Source: JAGVPT01 sp963717445 (lineage in GTDB: Bacteria; Bacteroidota; Ignavibacteria; UBA10030; UBA8401). From it: a stretch of DNA of 64,000 nucleotides. The first letter of the stretch is position 1. Each line of letters opens with the position of its first letter. The stretch spans positions 248,001 through 312,000 of the forward strand of contig OY970334.1 in the NCBI GenBank assembly GCA_963717445.1, read 5' to 3'. Under the pieces are notes generated by a model. It had not been told where the DNA came from and did not search any database. It saw only the letters and a list, made by a program, of their open reading frames with translations. Position numbers and translations under genes: made by a program. Of the stretch, positions 7,739-16,390 are shown piece after piece.

Positions 7739-7924
7739 CTATGAGAACGTCCAGTAAGGACGTTCATCTAAATCAATACTTCGACCGTTCTGAACTGAGA
7801 ACGAGGGATCGAGCTTGAAGAAGAGCGCCTGTCCAAAAAAACTCTCTTGACTACAAATCCCGGGGACCATATATGCCGCGAGAATCGCCGCAATCCCAAT
7901 ATGTCTAATTCTGGAATTTCCCAT
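7739..7924 (-). CDS. Possible small exported protein, 61 aa
   Basis: The ORF starts MGNSRIRHIGIAAILAAYMVPGICSQ, which reads as a plausible Sec signal peptide or single membrane helix, followed by about 35 residues with no family resemblance. No good ribosome site precedes the ATG. Codons near the end coincide with a perfect 8-bp hairpin (7745-7752 with 7758-7765). It may be real or a chance ORF in the gap. The rest of 7508-8061 holds nothing else I can support. Confidence 0.25.
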   Translation of the reverse strand: MGNSRIRHIGIAAILAAYMVPGICSQESFFGQALFFKLDPSFSVQNGRSIDLDERPYWTFS

Positions 7925-8061
7925 AATGCGAGATTCCCAGATTTGAATAACGCTATACCTTTACGGATTGGACTTCAGAATCAGTTCAACGGTTTAATCC
8001 CATTTGTTTATCGAGGTCCATTCCTTTACTTACCAGTTTTCCCCCGTGTTTTTTTTCATGG

Positions 8062-8949
8062 CTATCTGCCTCTCCCTCCTCCACGTCCGCCCCTACTGCT
8101 TCTTGCATGCGCACCTTGAAGAGAAAAACTACGCGGTGCCTGCTGCCGGAATGATGATCCCCATTGTGAGCCAAATCCCCCTACCGATGCGGATTGCGTC
8201 CGTATCCAATGATTCATCCAACGCATGCTCATACTATAACTCGATGGGGTTCTTACATTTCTTGCTCCATTGGTCATCAACAAATTCCTCCCCGCAGATC
8301 GCGGACGTTCTGCCACTCTACTTCGAGCCTGGGAATTCTCTGTTGTCGTTTTCACCCTCTGCCACCAAGGTAGTTCTTGACGTGAATGTATGCGAGAAAC
8401 CTTTAACGCAGCAACGTCCGAAGTCCCCGAGGGTCTGAATGATCCAATTCTGTTATTTGCTGATATTGTTCCACGACCGCCGAATGCGCCCCGTGTGCTC
8501 CCGATCATCCTTAGTCCGCCTCCAAGACCTCCGCGATAACCGCCATTGTGATACCGTCCGTAACCGTAACCGATTCCGAATCCCAAGTCCCATCCGTAAT
8601 AAGGATACCCTCCATCCCAATCCGAATATGGATACATCAACATCGCATCCCATGGATAATCATAGTCGCCGTACCAGGGGTCGATACCATCTCCCCAACC
8701 GTCCCATGACGGTGAGTAATAATCAAACGCAGCCCTGTATTGCGATGAGCGGTAGTCGTCATCTCCAAAATAATTATTGCCAGTCGTGTCGTTTGCTGCA
8801 CCGGAAGTATCAGCCATTGCATAATCCCCGTTGTCGCTACCTCCAGATCCTTCGCCCTTTATTGTTTCCAGTTGAGTGTAACATCCAGCAAATATAAATC
8901 CTCCAGTTAGGAAGAACAAAAAAAAGATTGAAGGAGCTTTAGTTTTCAA
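8062..8949 (-). CDS. Gly/Tyr/Asp-rich lipoprotein with RGG-like tail
   Basis: A signal peptide ends in a lipobox, FIFAGC, predicting a lipid-anchored envelope protein. The middle (about 60-150) is very rich in Tyr, Gly, Asp and Trp, with many DYDYPWD / GWDLGFGIGYGYG-like stretches. The C-terminus is basic and Gly-rich, ending SSRGGRGGGRGR. I recognise no catalytic domain. TTG at 8949 is preferred over the upstream GTG 8967 because GAGGAAGGA sits at normal distance before it; the choice adds or removes six residues only. The low-complexity aromatic/Gly composition suggests an extended structural or adhesive protein. Confidence 0.75.
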   Translation of the reverse strand: MKTKAPSIFFLFFLTGGFIFAGCYTQLETIKGEGSGGSDNGDYAMADTSGAANDTTGNNYFGDDDYRSSQYRAAFDYYSPSWDGWGDGIDPWYGDYDYPWDAMLMYPYSDWDGGYPYYGWDLGFGIGYGYGRYHNGGYRGGLGGGLRMIGSTRGAFGGRGTISANNRIGSFRPSGTSDVAALKVSRIHSRQELPWWQRVKTTTENSQARSRVAERPRSAGRNLLMTNGARNVRTPSSYSMSMRWMNHWIRTQSASVGGFGSQWGSSFRQQAPRSFSLQGAHARSSRGGRGGGRGR

Positions 8950-9541
8950 AAATAATTCCTTCCTCACTTGTTGCGCATCACTAATAATAACAACAAAGAG
9001 GATTGAATCATTCCCTCACCCCACTTTTGCAATGTGCATATATATTTTATTTGTTGTGAGAACCATAAAATGCCTGCGATTGTTGTATGTATGTAATCAC
9101 AATCAAATCTTGCGATAATCTTGGGAATAGAAGGTTCCGTTTCGCATAGGGAGAGAAAATTGAACTATTGGAACCACATTCTTGTCTAATCTGTTGAGAC
9201 ATTAAATGAACCCAATTTTCTGATTCAGGATCAGATTCTCTGTTTCTGGCTGCACGACATATGATGAAGCTCGGCAATGGTTGCTTTCATAAAGTACACT
9301 TACCAGTCACTCAACCAGTGCCTCGCTTCGGTTTTTACAATTCTTTATTTCCCTATGGATCATCGCTGCATTATGGCGAATGTGCGACCGGGGCCAGAAA
9401 ACCGCGGATTGAACCTCCCGATTTGATTCTTAATGAATGACGTTTATGTTTGTTCTGGCCAGATAGAGTTGAGATTGGAGTATTGGACGTTGCCGTTAAG
9501 AAATACGAAGATACCTAACTCTTACTTAGCGAGGAAATCAA
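8950..9541. other. 590-bp gap between divergent lipoprotein genes
   Basis: It must contain the promoters of both flanking genes, since they are transcribed away from each other. I see no convincing ORF, hairpin or repeat. The minus-strand ORF around 9047-9277 has no ribosome site or recognisable feature. Confidence 0.4.
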
Positions 9542-10174
9542 ATGGGCATGAATATTCGCTACCATTTCGCTGCGACGCTGTTGGCGTCGTTCATATCGCT
9601 GTCCTGTGGATCGACGCAGCTTTCGCATATGTGGCGAGACGCATCATATACGGCAGGGCCGTTGAAAAAAATACTGGTGGTAGCTGTCAGAAAGGATCAA
9701 TTAAGGAGACGGACCTTGGAGGATGGGTTCGCTACGGCTTTGTCGTGGCACGGCGTCGATGCAACACCATCGTATCAGCTCATTGCCACAATTCTTTCCG
9801 ACACCTCCTTTATTGATTCTGTCGCCAAGCAGGGGAACTTCGACGGGATCATGCTTGTCGGAAGAGCCTCCGCCAAGATCACAGAGGGCGTCACTGCCAG
9901 CTCGGAGACCACTTCACCGGATTCCCCTTCTCAGCAATGGGGCGGATCGTACTCTGAATATTATGATCACGAATATTATCCGGGATATCCCATATTCAAT
10001 GAAACCGTGAAAGATGAGATCAAGATATGGGCCATTCGTGGAAGGGGACGAATGATTTGGTCCGGAGTAGGTGAAATACACAAAAGCGGGCAGGGCGAAG
10101 ACGTGAGCGGCGAGATTATTTCTATTATTGTTAAGGAACTCGTAAAACAGGAAGTGATCGCTGCTGGACCCTAA
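9542..10174 (+). CDS. Putative lipoprotein, DUF4136-like
   Basis: The protein has 210 residues with an N-terminal signal ending in SLSCGS, a lipobox. The mature part begins with a Trp-Arg-Asp segment (HMWRDASY) followed by GPLKKILVVAV and LEDGFATALSWHGVDATPSY. This arrangement is seen in small lipoproteins whose fold pairs a strand with a helix, as in DUF4136-type proteins. No enzyme motif is visible. GAGGAAATCAA precedes the start ATG. A stem-loop with a T run lies about 85 bp downstream. A role in the outer membrane is inferred from the lipobox alone. Confidence 0.75.
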   Translation: MGMNIRYHFAATLLASFISLSCGSTQLSHMWRDASYTAGPLKKILVVAVRKDQLRRRTLEDGFATALSWHGVDATPSYQLIATILSDTSFIDSVAKQGNFDGIMLVGRASAKITEGVTASSETTSPDSPSQQWGGSYSEYYDHEYYPGYPIFNETVKDEIKIWAIRGRGRMIWSGVGEIHKSGQGEDVSGEIISIIVKELVKQEVIAAGP

Positions 10175-10258
10175 GCAATGCTTCGGCACCCCTTTTCACT
10201 CAACGCCGAACTCCTTGAAGGCGCAGAGTGAAGAGAATGTTGGATCAATGAGTTCATC

Positions 10259-10291
10259 GCCCCAGACATTCACCGTCTCTGGGGCTTTTCT
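10259..10291 (+). terminator. Intrinsic terminator
   Basis: GCCCCAGA (10259-10266) pairs with TCTGGGGC (10278-10285) around an 11-base loop and is followed directly by TTTTCT. It is positioned downstream of the plus-strand lipoprotein gene ending at 10174. Confidence 0.75.
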
Positions 10292-10786
10292 ATTTTCCTT
10301 TGCCACCTCGCCAGTGCCTTATAGAAATGCCGTAATAGTAAACTCTCTATTCATTTCGCACTTTGCCAACATTTTCGTCCGATGGCGAAGTCAATTATAG
10401 TTTCCGAAATAAACTGGAATAAAAACCACACCTCCCCGCCTGCGTCGTTGGATCCCGTCGTTCCTCAAGCAGAAGCAACGTCGATGGATCGTTGCACTTT
10501 GTGATGCTCATCCTTGACATTGAGCTCTTTTCCGGTTACAATTGCACCACAATACTTACCGAGTCCGGGGAGGACGAAGCTGTGGAGACAGATTTCTGAG
10601 AAGCCTCTGGATTCGCATTGGCGATGAAAGTGGCTTTCCGCGTTTTTAGGGTGATCGAAAACGTGAAATAATCTACCCACGAAAAGGCTCTCGCACAAAG
10701 AGCTCCATCGTAGACTCACAATGCGACAACTTCTGGGACATTAGGAGCCGGGAACAGTTCGGCGGCACATGAAAGGAACATTCAAA
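10292..10786. other. Gap of about 500 bp before the small lipoprotein gene
   Basis: Contains an 84-codon minus-strand ORF at 10465-10719 that I could not connect to any family. Otherwise no repeat or RNA is visible. The promoter of the gene at 10787 should lie in its right part. Confidence 0.4.
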
Positions 10787-11224
10787 ATGAACAAAATAAT
10801 AGCAAGCACGTTATTGTTTTTAACATGCATTTCTGCCGGATGCAAAAAGGATTCTTCAGGAAACCCAGTCAGCGGTAATGCGCCGATTATCGGCATGAAT
10901 ACGCCTGTTGTTGCAAATACTCAAAACGCATTTTCAATTAATTTAACCGCTGCATCGTATTCGTCGACCGCAGCGTATACCTTATCATTTTCAACCGATT
11001 CTCTAGCCTGCTCATTGACCGTGACAGGCCAGACAGCCGGAAATGCATCATTAAGAATTACCGACTCAAATAATTCAGTCGTGTATGTTGATACGCTCCT
11101 CGATAACCAGGTTACTGCTTTCACTCAAGCCGGCAAAGGAATTCCCAAAAGCCTTCAATTGATATACAGCAATTATACAGGCGTCCTAACTTTTGCGTTG
11201 GCGAAAAACAACACTGCTAAGTAA
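10787..11224 (+). CDS. Small putative lipoprotein
   Basis: The protein begins MNKIIASTLLFLTCISAGCKKDSSG, a signal peptide with lipobox SAGC, so it should be lipid-anchored. The mature part is about 125 residues, Ser/Thr/Asn-rich and predicted beta-rich (YTLSFSTDSLACSLTVTG, ASLRITDSNNSVVYVDTL). The pattern is like a single beta-sandwich of the pre-peptidase or adhesin type. ATG 10787 is chosen over the upstream in-frame ATG 10769 because AAAGGA lies before it at correct spacing. No known family is recognised. Confidence 0.75.
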   Translation: MNKIIASTLLFLTCISAGCKKDSSGNPVSGNAPIIGMNTPVVANTQNAFSINLTAASYSSTAAYTLSFSTDSLACSLTVTGQTAGNASLRITDSNNSVVYVDTLLDNQVTAFTQAGKGIPKSLQLIYSNYTGVLTFALAKNNTAK

Positions 11225-11427
11225 GAAGTTAAGGCAGAAAATGACCCTGATGTTTACGATGTGACAGGCGCTGCTTCAGGGCTTGCATGAGGCATGTCTA
11301 TGTGTAGGATGGAAGTTTTGTGCAGACGAATTATTTTGATTGTAGTGTGAGAGAACGCAAAATTTCCAACTCAATGACAGCGTTGATGATTATATCTACT
11401 TCCCAGCCATGGGGTAAGATCGATAGC

Positions 11428-12108
11428 TTACTCCTCTTCCTCGCGCAGTTCATGCTCTACGAATCGCTCCCGTTCCCCCTGTAACTGACGAAATTGCTCT
11501 TTTTGCTTTGCGGTCAAAAGGGCTTCGATCTTTTTATTCGTTTCTTCAAGAAAAGCTTCCTTCCGTTTGCGGGCGGCATCGGAATTATCCCTCCCGGTTT
11601 TCGGTTGCTTCATAATCCTATCATGCGATTCGCGGATGAGGAGAAGCAAGTTTTCTGTTTGAGCGCTGTCGAGGTCGAGTTCTCGCTGCAACCGCTCTGC
11701 GTACTCGTAGGAAAAGGCCATCGACGCGCCCAGGTTCCCGCGAGCGCTGTCGCTTTGCTGGCTGAACTCGAGCTCGCGGTCTAATCGCTGCTGCTGTTCT
11801 GGACGAAGGACTGCCGCAAGCTCACTCTTCATCGAATCGACAATGACCGCCATCTGCGCCTGATGATGATCAAAAAGTATATCTATCCTTTGTGCCGTCC
11901 GCTTCGCAATCTCTTCTACCTTATGCTTCTGCGAAGAGTCGGGGTCGACTACCTCGTTCACGCGGGAGAGAAAAAGTTCCGTGCGTTCCATTGAATCGAG
12001 CTTTTGGTGATGATGCTTCATCAAAGCTCCCCTCCCAACGGCCCCAAGAACAATACCGATGATGAGCGTAGCAATGATAATGAGCGTCACTTTGAATTTT
12101 GTCATCAT
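11428..12108 (-). CDS. Membrane-anchored periplasmic Spy/CpxP/ZraP-like protein
   Basis: One N-terminal membrane helix (about 7-26, VTLIIIATLIIGIVLGAVG) is followed by a long charged helical domain. Two LxPEQ/LTxxQ-like turns are visible: AVLRPEQQQRLDRELEF and ALLTAKQKEQFRQLQGERE. These resemble the LTxxQ motifs of periplasmic chaperone or metal-sensing proteins. A His-rich patch (KHHHQ) follows the helix. It overlaps the anti-sigma-like gene by 4 bp and is third in sigma-antisigma-sensor order, so a role in sensing envelope stress or metals for the ECF system is likely but inferred. Confidence 0.7.
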   Translation of the reverse strand: MMTKFKVTLIIIATLIIGIVLGAVGRGALMKHHHQKLDSMERTELFLSRVNEVVDPDSSQKHKVEEIAKRTAQRIDILFDHHQAQMAVIVDSMKSELAAVLRPEQQQRLDRELEFSQQSDSARGNLGASMAFSYEYAERLQRELDLDSAQTENLLLLIRESHDRIMKQPKTGRDNSDAARKRKEAFLEETNKKIEALLTAKQKEQFRQLQGERERFVEHELREEEE

Positions 12109-12509
12109 TCGAAAGGCGCCTCCAACGCAAGAACCTGTTCAAGTGTAGGATGATGAATACCGAGCGCCGAATCAACCGTGAAAGTATTCTCACCCGTGAT
12201 GTTATAAACAGAAAGGATAATAACGAGAACGGCCGCTCCTACAGCGACGGCGCGGAACACCGATATAAAATAATCCCCGATCAACTGTTGGGGCTTGCGC
12301 AGACGCTCCAATACTCGTTCGCTGAAAAATGGTTTGAACGATCCACCTTTCATGGTTTGAACCTTAAGGCGCATGTCGACGATTTCTTGTCTCATCGCCC
12401 TGAGTTCTTCGGAAGAAGCAAGAGCGTGCTCAAGTTGTCCTCGCTCGCCATTGCTCAACTGAGTGTCGAATGAACGAAGCAGCAAATTGTAGAGATTGTT
12501 ATCCATCAA
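12105..12509 (-). CDS. Putative anti-sigma factor, single-pass membrane protein
   Basis: The protein has 134 residues. The N-terminal cytoplasmic part (LYNLLLRSFDTQLSNGERGQLEHALASSEELRAMRQEI) matches the short helical zinc-less anti-sigma pattern. It is followed by one membrane helix (VAVGAAVLVIILSVYNI, about 88-105) and a short periplasmic tail. Its start overlaps the end of the ECF sigma gene by 4 bp, the usual layout of a sigma/anti-sigma pair. No HxxxCxxC zinc motif is visible. It is inferred to hold the sigma factor inactive until an envelope signal appears. Confidence 0.75.
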   Translation of the reverse strand: MMDNNLYNLLLRSFDTQLSNGERGQLEHALASSEELRAMRQEIVDMRLKVQTMKGGSFKPFFSERVLERLRKPQQLIGDYFISVFRAVAVGAAVLVIILSVYNITGENTFTVDSALGIHHPTLEQVLALEAPFE

Positions 12510-13072
12510 AAGCCCTCCTTATAATTGTGCAGCACAGATTGTAATTTTCGTTGTGCGCGTTGCAGCCGGGATAGCACCGTGCCGATGGGGATGTGCAATA
12601 TCTCGGCAGTTTCTTCCGTTGAATATCCTTCCACCAGCCGTAAGGTCGTGACAGCGCGGAATTTTGGACTGAGGGTATCCAATGCACGGCGAATAATTTC
12701 CTTCTCCTCGAAATGATCAGCATTGCTTTCAACTGCAGGCTCTTCAGCTTCATTTTCGGGATCGATCCTTTTAAAAAGGAACCTGCGGCGCTCGCGGCGC
12801 CGAATTTCGTTCAATGACAGGTTTATGGCAATGCGCGTGATATACGTCCCGATAGCGGAGTCGCCCCGGAAATCTTTGAGGGCACGGTAGAATCGAATAA
12901 ATGCCTCCTGCCCAATATCGTCGGCCTCATCACATTGTCCGAGCATACCGATAACTGTCGCCGCGACCTTCGATTCGTAACGCCTCACCAATTCCCCAAA
13001 AGCCACAACATTTCCGTTACGAGAACTCCTCAGCAGCTCCTCGTCTGTCTCTTGTTTCAGGTCCCGATCCAA
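12506..13072 (-). CDS. ECF-type RNA polymerase sigma factor
   Basis: The 188-residue protein has sigma region 2 (AFGELVRRYESKVAATVIGMLG, DEADDIGQEAFIRFYRALKDF) and region 4 (LDTLSPKFRAVTTLRLVEGY, STEETAEILHIPIGTVLSRL). There is no region 1 or 3, as in ECF sigma factors. The start is a TTG at 13072; the next in-frame Met would lose region 2. It heads the operon sigma/anti-sigma/periplasmic sensor. ECF genes are commonly autoregulated, and the divergent 425-bp region towards the Rieske gene may carry a promoter controlled by it. Confidence 0.92.
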   Translation of the reverse strand: MDRDLKQETDEELLRSSRNGNVVAFGELVRRYESKVAATVIGMLGQCDEADDIGQEAFIRFYRALKDFRGDSAIGTYITRIAINLSLNEIRRRERRRFLFKRIDPENEAEEPAVESNADHFEEKEIIRRALDTLSPKFRAVTTLRLVEGYSTEETAEILHIPIGTVLSRLQRAQRKLQSVLHNYKEGF

Positions 13073-13497
13073 TGCTGATTAGACAGTCTTAGTGAACATT
13101 TTATTCCGTTCTTCGATATTGAAAACGGAAAAGTTTATAGGCTAACATTACATAATATGGAATAAACAAAACACTTCAAATGTCTAATAAGTAACTCGAA
13201 CGTAGACCTGCAATAGCGTAAAGTGTTTCGGATAAATGTCGCGATAGGTCAGGCAAGAATCAAGCAAATTATTTTCCAGCCTGAAAACTCTGTTTTTCCT
13301 CTTCCTGCAGAAGGAGCATGAATTCATTCTGAATTGATACAATAATTCTTATATCGAATGACATGCATCATGGACTTCGTGCCCTGAAATCTCTCCTTTC
13401 CATTCTCTCAGGTGTTAGGTGCTATAACGGCAGTGTTCGCATACGGCCGTCGAAAAAGGAACATTATCAAACATCACAATAAACCTGATTACCGGCC
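13073..13497. other. Divergent intergenic region between ECF operon and Rieske operon
   Basis: This 425-bp stretch must carry promoters in both directions. I see no clear -35/-10 pair, repeat or RNA fold. The left half is AT-rich on the sigma side. An ECF-dependent promoter for the Rieske operon is possible but unproven. Confidence 0.4.
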
Positions 13498-13914
13498 GTG
13501 AACAGAAAAGAATTCTTGTCGACTCTCGGACTTGGAACAGCGGCCATTGCGTGCAGTTATTGTTTAAACGGTTGCAAACCTTTGGATAATCCGATTACGG
13601 CACCGACGAATGTCAATTTCACTCTTGACCTTACCGCTCCTGCAAACACGGCTCTACAAACGAACGGCGGTTATCTCTACAATGGAGGCGTTATCGTCGC
13701 ACGAACAGTGAGCGGTGTTTACGTTGCGTTAAGCCAGCTTTGTACACATGCCGGAGGCACGGTCCAATATGTTTCGAACAGCAATTCTTTTTATTGCCCG
13801 AATCACGGGTCAAGCTTTGCCACGAACGGTTCGGTCATTAATGGCCCGGCGACAAGCCCGCTCACTACATACCATACATCGTTAAGCGGCACGTCGCTGA
13901 GAGTGTACTCATGA
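13498..13914 (+). CDS. Exported Rieske [2Fe-2S] protein
   Basis: The protein has 138 residues. The two Rieske ligand boxes are present: CTHAGG (CxH) and CPNHGS (CxxH), about 17 residues apart, enough for a [2Fe-2S] cluster bound by two Cys and two His. The N-terminus NRKEFLSTLGLGTAAIA is signal-like with a weak Tat pattern (one Arg only) followed by a possible lipobox LNGC. The fold is short compared with bc1 Rieske subunits, which fits a stand-alone arsenite-oxidase- or ferredoxin-like Rieske protein. The start is GTG with no clear ribosome site. It heads an operon with a b561-like membrane protein and YceI. Confidence 0.88.
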   Translation: MNRKEFLSTLGLGTAAIACSYCLNGCKPLDNPITAPTNVNFTLDLTAPANTALQTNGGYLYNGGVIVARTVSGVYVALSQLCTHAGGTVQYVSNSNSFYCPNHGSSFATNGSVINGPATSPLTTYHTSLSGTSLRVYS

Positions 13915-13964
13915 TGTACGGCGGTTAATTTTTTTTTAAAAAAACTATCACGACAGAAAGATAC

Positions 13965-14741
13965 ATGTGCATGAAGCATCTCTTGTTGTTCACCGCGGCT
14001 ATAGCGCTCACCAACTCAGCGGCGACGGGCCAGGAAATTCCCTCACAGTTCAATCTCCAGAACCAATTGTTTGTCGATTCAGAAAATCCCCCAATTCTCG
14101 ATTCAGCGATATCAGAGCATGCACAAGAAATCCCTTCACAGCTTAGTGTACAGGATCAATGGTATGCCGATGCGGAAGATCCGCTTTCGTCCGATTCTGC
14201 TGCTCCAGCACCAAAACAAAGATTGATGCCGAACAATTTAAGCTTTATGGAAAAATGGTTATGGGGCGAGAACGGAATTGTTCGCGGCATCGGCTTGGAG
14301 GGGCCACTTTCACCCAACGAGCGAAGAAGTGAGCTAAGCCTTCGCAGAACGATGTTGACATCGCATCAGATCGGCGGATTTGTAACTCTTGGCTTAATGA
14401 TAGGCGCAGTCTATTTCGGTCAGCAGATCATTGACGGGCACCCGGAATACCGCCGTAATCATCAGTATTTTGTGACGGCCACGATCATTTCCTATTCGGC
14501 AACGGGGTTGCTGGCAATCCTTTCTCCGCCACCGTTGATTCGGCGGAATGAAATCAGTACAACAACAATACACAAAACTCTGGCATGGATTCATGCTGCC
14601 GGAATGATTATTACACCGATTCTCGGAGGAATGATCAAGCGCCGTTCGAGTTCAGCCATGGAAAGCGAACACATTCATGAAATATCCGGCTACCTCACGA
14701 CGGCAATATTTGCCTCTTCAATGATCGTTGTAACATTCTAA
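13965..14741 (+). CDS. Cytochrome b561-like membrane protein with long N-terminal extension
   Basis: A signal peptide is followed by about 100 polar residues containing two similar segments (QEIPSQFNLQNQ and QEIPSQLSVQDQ, a duplicated 30-residue stretch). Four membrane helices follow from about residue 130. Histidines sit at the helix ends in the pattern of b561-type heme proteins: SHQIGGF, HKTLAWIHAAGM, and HEISGYL. Placement between a Rieske gene and yceI supports a redox role at the cytoplasmic membrane. A second in-frame ATG (13971) is equally likely. The heme-binding assignment is inferred from His positions only. Confidence 0.65.
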   Translation: MCMKHLLLFTAAIALTNSAATGQEIPSQFNLQNQLFVDSENPPILDSAISEHAQEIPSQLSVQDQWYADAEDPLSSDSAAPAPKQRLMPNNLSFMEKWLWGENGIVRGIGLEGPLSPNERRSELSLRRTMLTSHQIGGFVTLGLMIGAVYFGQQIIDGHPEYRRNHQYFVTATIISYSATGLLAILSPPPLIRRNEISTTTIHKTLAWIHAAGMIITPILGGMIKRRSSSAMESEHIHEISGYLTTAIFASSMIVVTF

Positions 14742-14750
14742 GGGAAAAAT

Positions 14751-15299
14751 ATGCTAACGAAATTTAATGTGCTTGCCTTTCTCTTTATTATCTCGAGCGC
14801 CGTCACCGGGGCACAAACCAAGCAGGTTGAATTATTAAAGGATGAATCCTCGATCACCTACCGGCTCACCCACCCCCTTCACGAAATCGAGGCAACCAGC
14901 AAAGATGCAACCTACCAGCTTGAAATCGACCCAGCGAAGAAGGAAATTGTCAGCGTTTCGGCAACGGTCGATGTAACGACTTTCGACAGCGGCAACTCCA
15001 ACCGAGACTCGCATGCGATGGAAGTGATCGATGCGATCAGCTATCCCGAAGTCTCCTTCGTCAGTTCTTCAATTAGGCAATTCGGCGACAGCCTTACAGT
15101 GACGGGCAAACTAACATTTCACGGCGTCACAAGAGACATTGTCGCCCTGGCCGCCTCAAAATGGTCTCCTGAAAAAATAGAGGTGCGGGGAAGTTTTGTC
15201 CTGAGCCTGACCGATTTCAAAATCGAACGCCCTTCCCTCCTGATGATCCCGGTCGAAGATGCTTTAAGGTTTACCTTCACGGCGGCGTGGAAATTATGA
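14751..15299 (+). CDS. YceI family periplasmic protein
   Basis: The protein has 182 residues with a Sec signal peptide (ending VTGAQ). The domain is the YceI lipocalin-like barrel, which binds isoprenoid or other amphiphilic chains. The match is clear in SITYRLTHPLHEIEA, DVTTFDSGNSNRDSHAMEVI, SYPEVSFVSSSI and GKLTFHGVTRDI. It is 9 bp after the b561-like gene. YceI genes often neighbour b561-type cytochromes, and the two are thought to cooperate in quinone or isoprenoid handling; that is family knowledge, not shown here. Confidence 0.9.
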   Translation: MLTKFNVLAFLFIISSAVTGAQTKQVELLKDESSITYRLTHPLHEIEATSKDATYQLEIDPAKKEIVSVSATVDVTTFDSGNSNRDSHAMEVIDAISYPEVSFVSSSIRQFGDSLTVTGKLTFHGVTRDIVALAASKWSPEKIEVRGSFVLSLTDFKIERPSLLMIPVEDALRFTFTAAWKL

Positions 15300-15415
15300 G
15301 CTTTGTAGAGCAACGAGAAGGGACAGCATGGAAGTAAATGGATCAATATCCGGTTGTCATACCTAAGATCGTTCAACGTTTGTGATAGCCTACTTCCATG
15401 ATCTTACAAGAGGCC

Positions 15416-15616
15416 ATCTCAAAAATGGTTTTCATGCAGAAAGCAGCCGTAAATGTCATGCTGAGCGGAGCGAAGCATCCATGACATGGAAGCCTAGTAG
15501 AGTCAAGGTATGTCATTGTCATGGATTCTTCACCCCGTCTGAAAAGCGACGGGGTTCAGAATGACAATGATCTGTCAGTATTCTTTCAGAAGGACATAAT
15601 CAAGCTTTTTTGAGAT
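15416..15616. mobile_element. MITE-like non-autonomous element, about 200 bp
   Basis: ATCTCAAAAA (15416-15425) and its inverse complement TTTTTGAGAT (15607-15616) bound a non-coding 201-bp block. Inside are the phrases GTCATGCTGAGCGGAGCGAAGC and GGATTCTTCAC...TTCAGAATGAC, a type of imperfect inverted repeat that is dispersed in many bacterial genomes. No transposase is encoded. A related inverted-repeat element occurs at 24611-24725. Being a mobile element is inferred from the terminal repeats. Confidence 0.5.
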
Positions 15617-15665
15617 AGTTTCTAGAAGCCAAGAGGCGAAAAAACATGTACGAAGGCATAGCCGA

Positions 15666-16331
15666 TTGAATATTTGGACACCGCTTAAAATAGTCCTCGC
15701 CGTTGTCACGGTTTACACAATGGGCTTTGTGGCCGCTATGCCCGTTGGGCCGACACAACTGGAGATTACCCGGCGTTCTCTCAATGGCTATTTTTCTTCA
15801 GCTCTGATGATTATCGTCGGTCAGCTCATTTCTGACTTGATCTATGGGATCATCGCCCTTTTTGGAATTGCCCCGTTCCTCCAGCATCCCAAAGTGGTTG
15901 CGATTTTTTGGCTTCTTAATGCCGTTATATTGGTTGTCCTTGCAATTTGGACAATCCGACAAAACAAACATCCCTCAGAAAATCGCGACCAAGTCAGAAA
16001 TCGGCTGGGAAAACACGACGTCGCTTTCTTTATCGGATTTTCATTGGCGATTACCAACCCCCTCATGATCGTTTGGTGGCTGCTCGGTGCGCGCATATTG
16101 ATTGATCTGGGGCTTATTGTGAAGTACACGGCTTTAGAAAATGTTTTATTTCTGGGAATCGGCGCGCTTGGCATCGGCTCTTATCTTGCATTGCTCGCAC
16201 TCATCGTCTTGAAAGCAAAGGGCTATTTCTCAGAACGAAACATTCATAAGATCACGTTGATCTTTAGTGTTTTTCTTTTAGGACTTGCGGCATATCTTGG
16301 TGTACGGTCTGCTTTTGCTTTGTTGGGTTAG
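15666..16331 (+). CDS. LysE/RhtB family amino-acid exporter-like protein
   Basis: The protein has 221 residues and about six membrane helices. The N-terminal signature MPVGPTQLEITRRSLNGYFSSAL matches the LysE superfamily (xPGPxxxxxxxxxxxxGxxxG), as does the later ITNPLMIVWWLLG. Family members export amino acids or other small molecules at the cytoplasmic membrane. The start is a TTG at 15666; a later in-frame ATG would lose the first helix. It follows the MITE-like element and precedes an Omp85-type barrel gene. Substrate cannot be predicted. Confidence 0.85.
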   Translation: MNIWTPLKIVLAVVTVYTMGFVAAMPVGPTQLEITRRSLNGYFSSALMIIVGQLISDLIYGIIALFGIAPFLQHPKVVAIFWLLNAVILVVLAIWTIRQNKHPSENRDQVRNRLGKHDVAFFIGFSLAITNPLMIVWWLLGARILIDLGLIVKYTALENVLFLGIGALGIGSYLALLALIVLKAKGYFSERNIHKITLIFSVFLLGLAAYLGVRSAFALLG

Positions 16332-16390
16332 AAAAGAGTCCACACCATGCAGGAACATGCCCAAATGATACCATTCGAATGACTCGATGA

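Noticed and set aside
9047..9277. 76-codon minus-strand ORF in the 8950-9541 gap
   Set aside because: No ribosome site, no signal peptide or domain, in an AT-rich divergent promoter region.
10465..10719. 84-codon minus-strand ORF (MSLRWSSLCESLFVGRL)
   Set aside because: No ribosome site, no family resemblance, and it sits between two supported genes.
15382..15564. 60-codon ORF containing the repeat element
   Set aside because: It is read through the MITE-like repeat and has no independent evidence.
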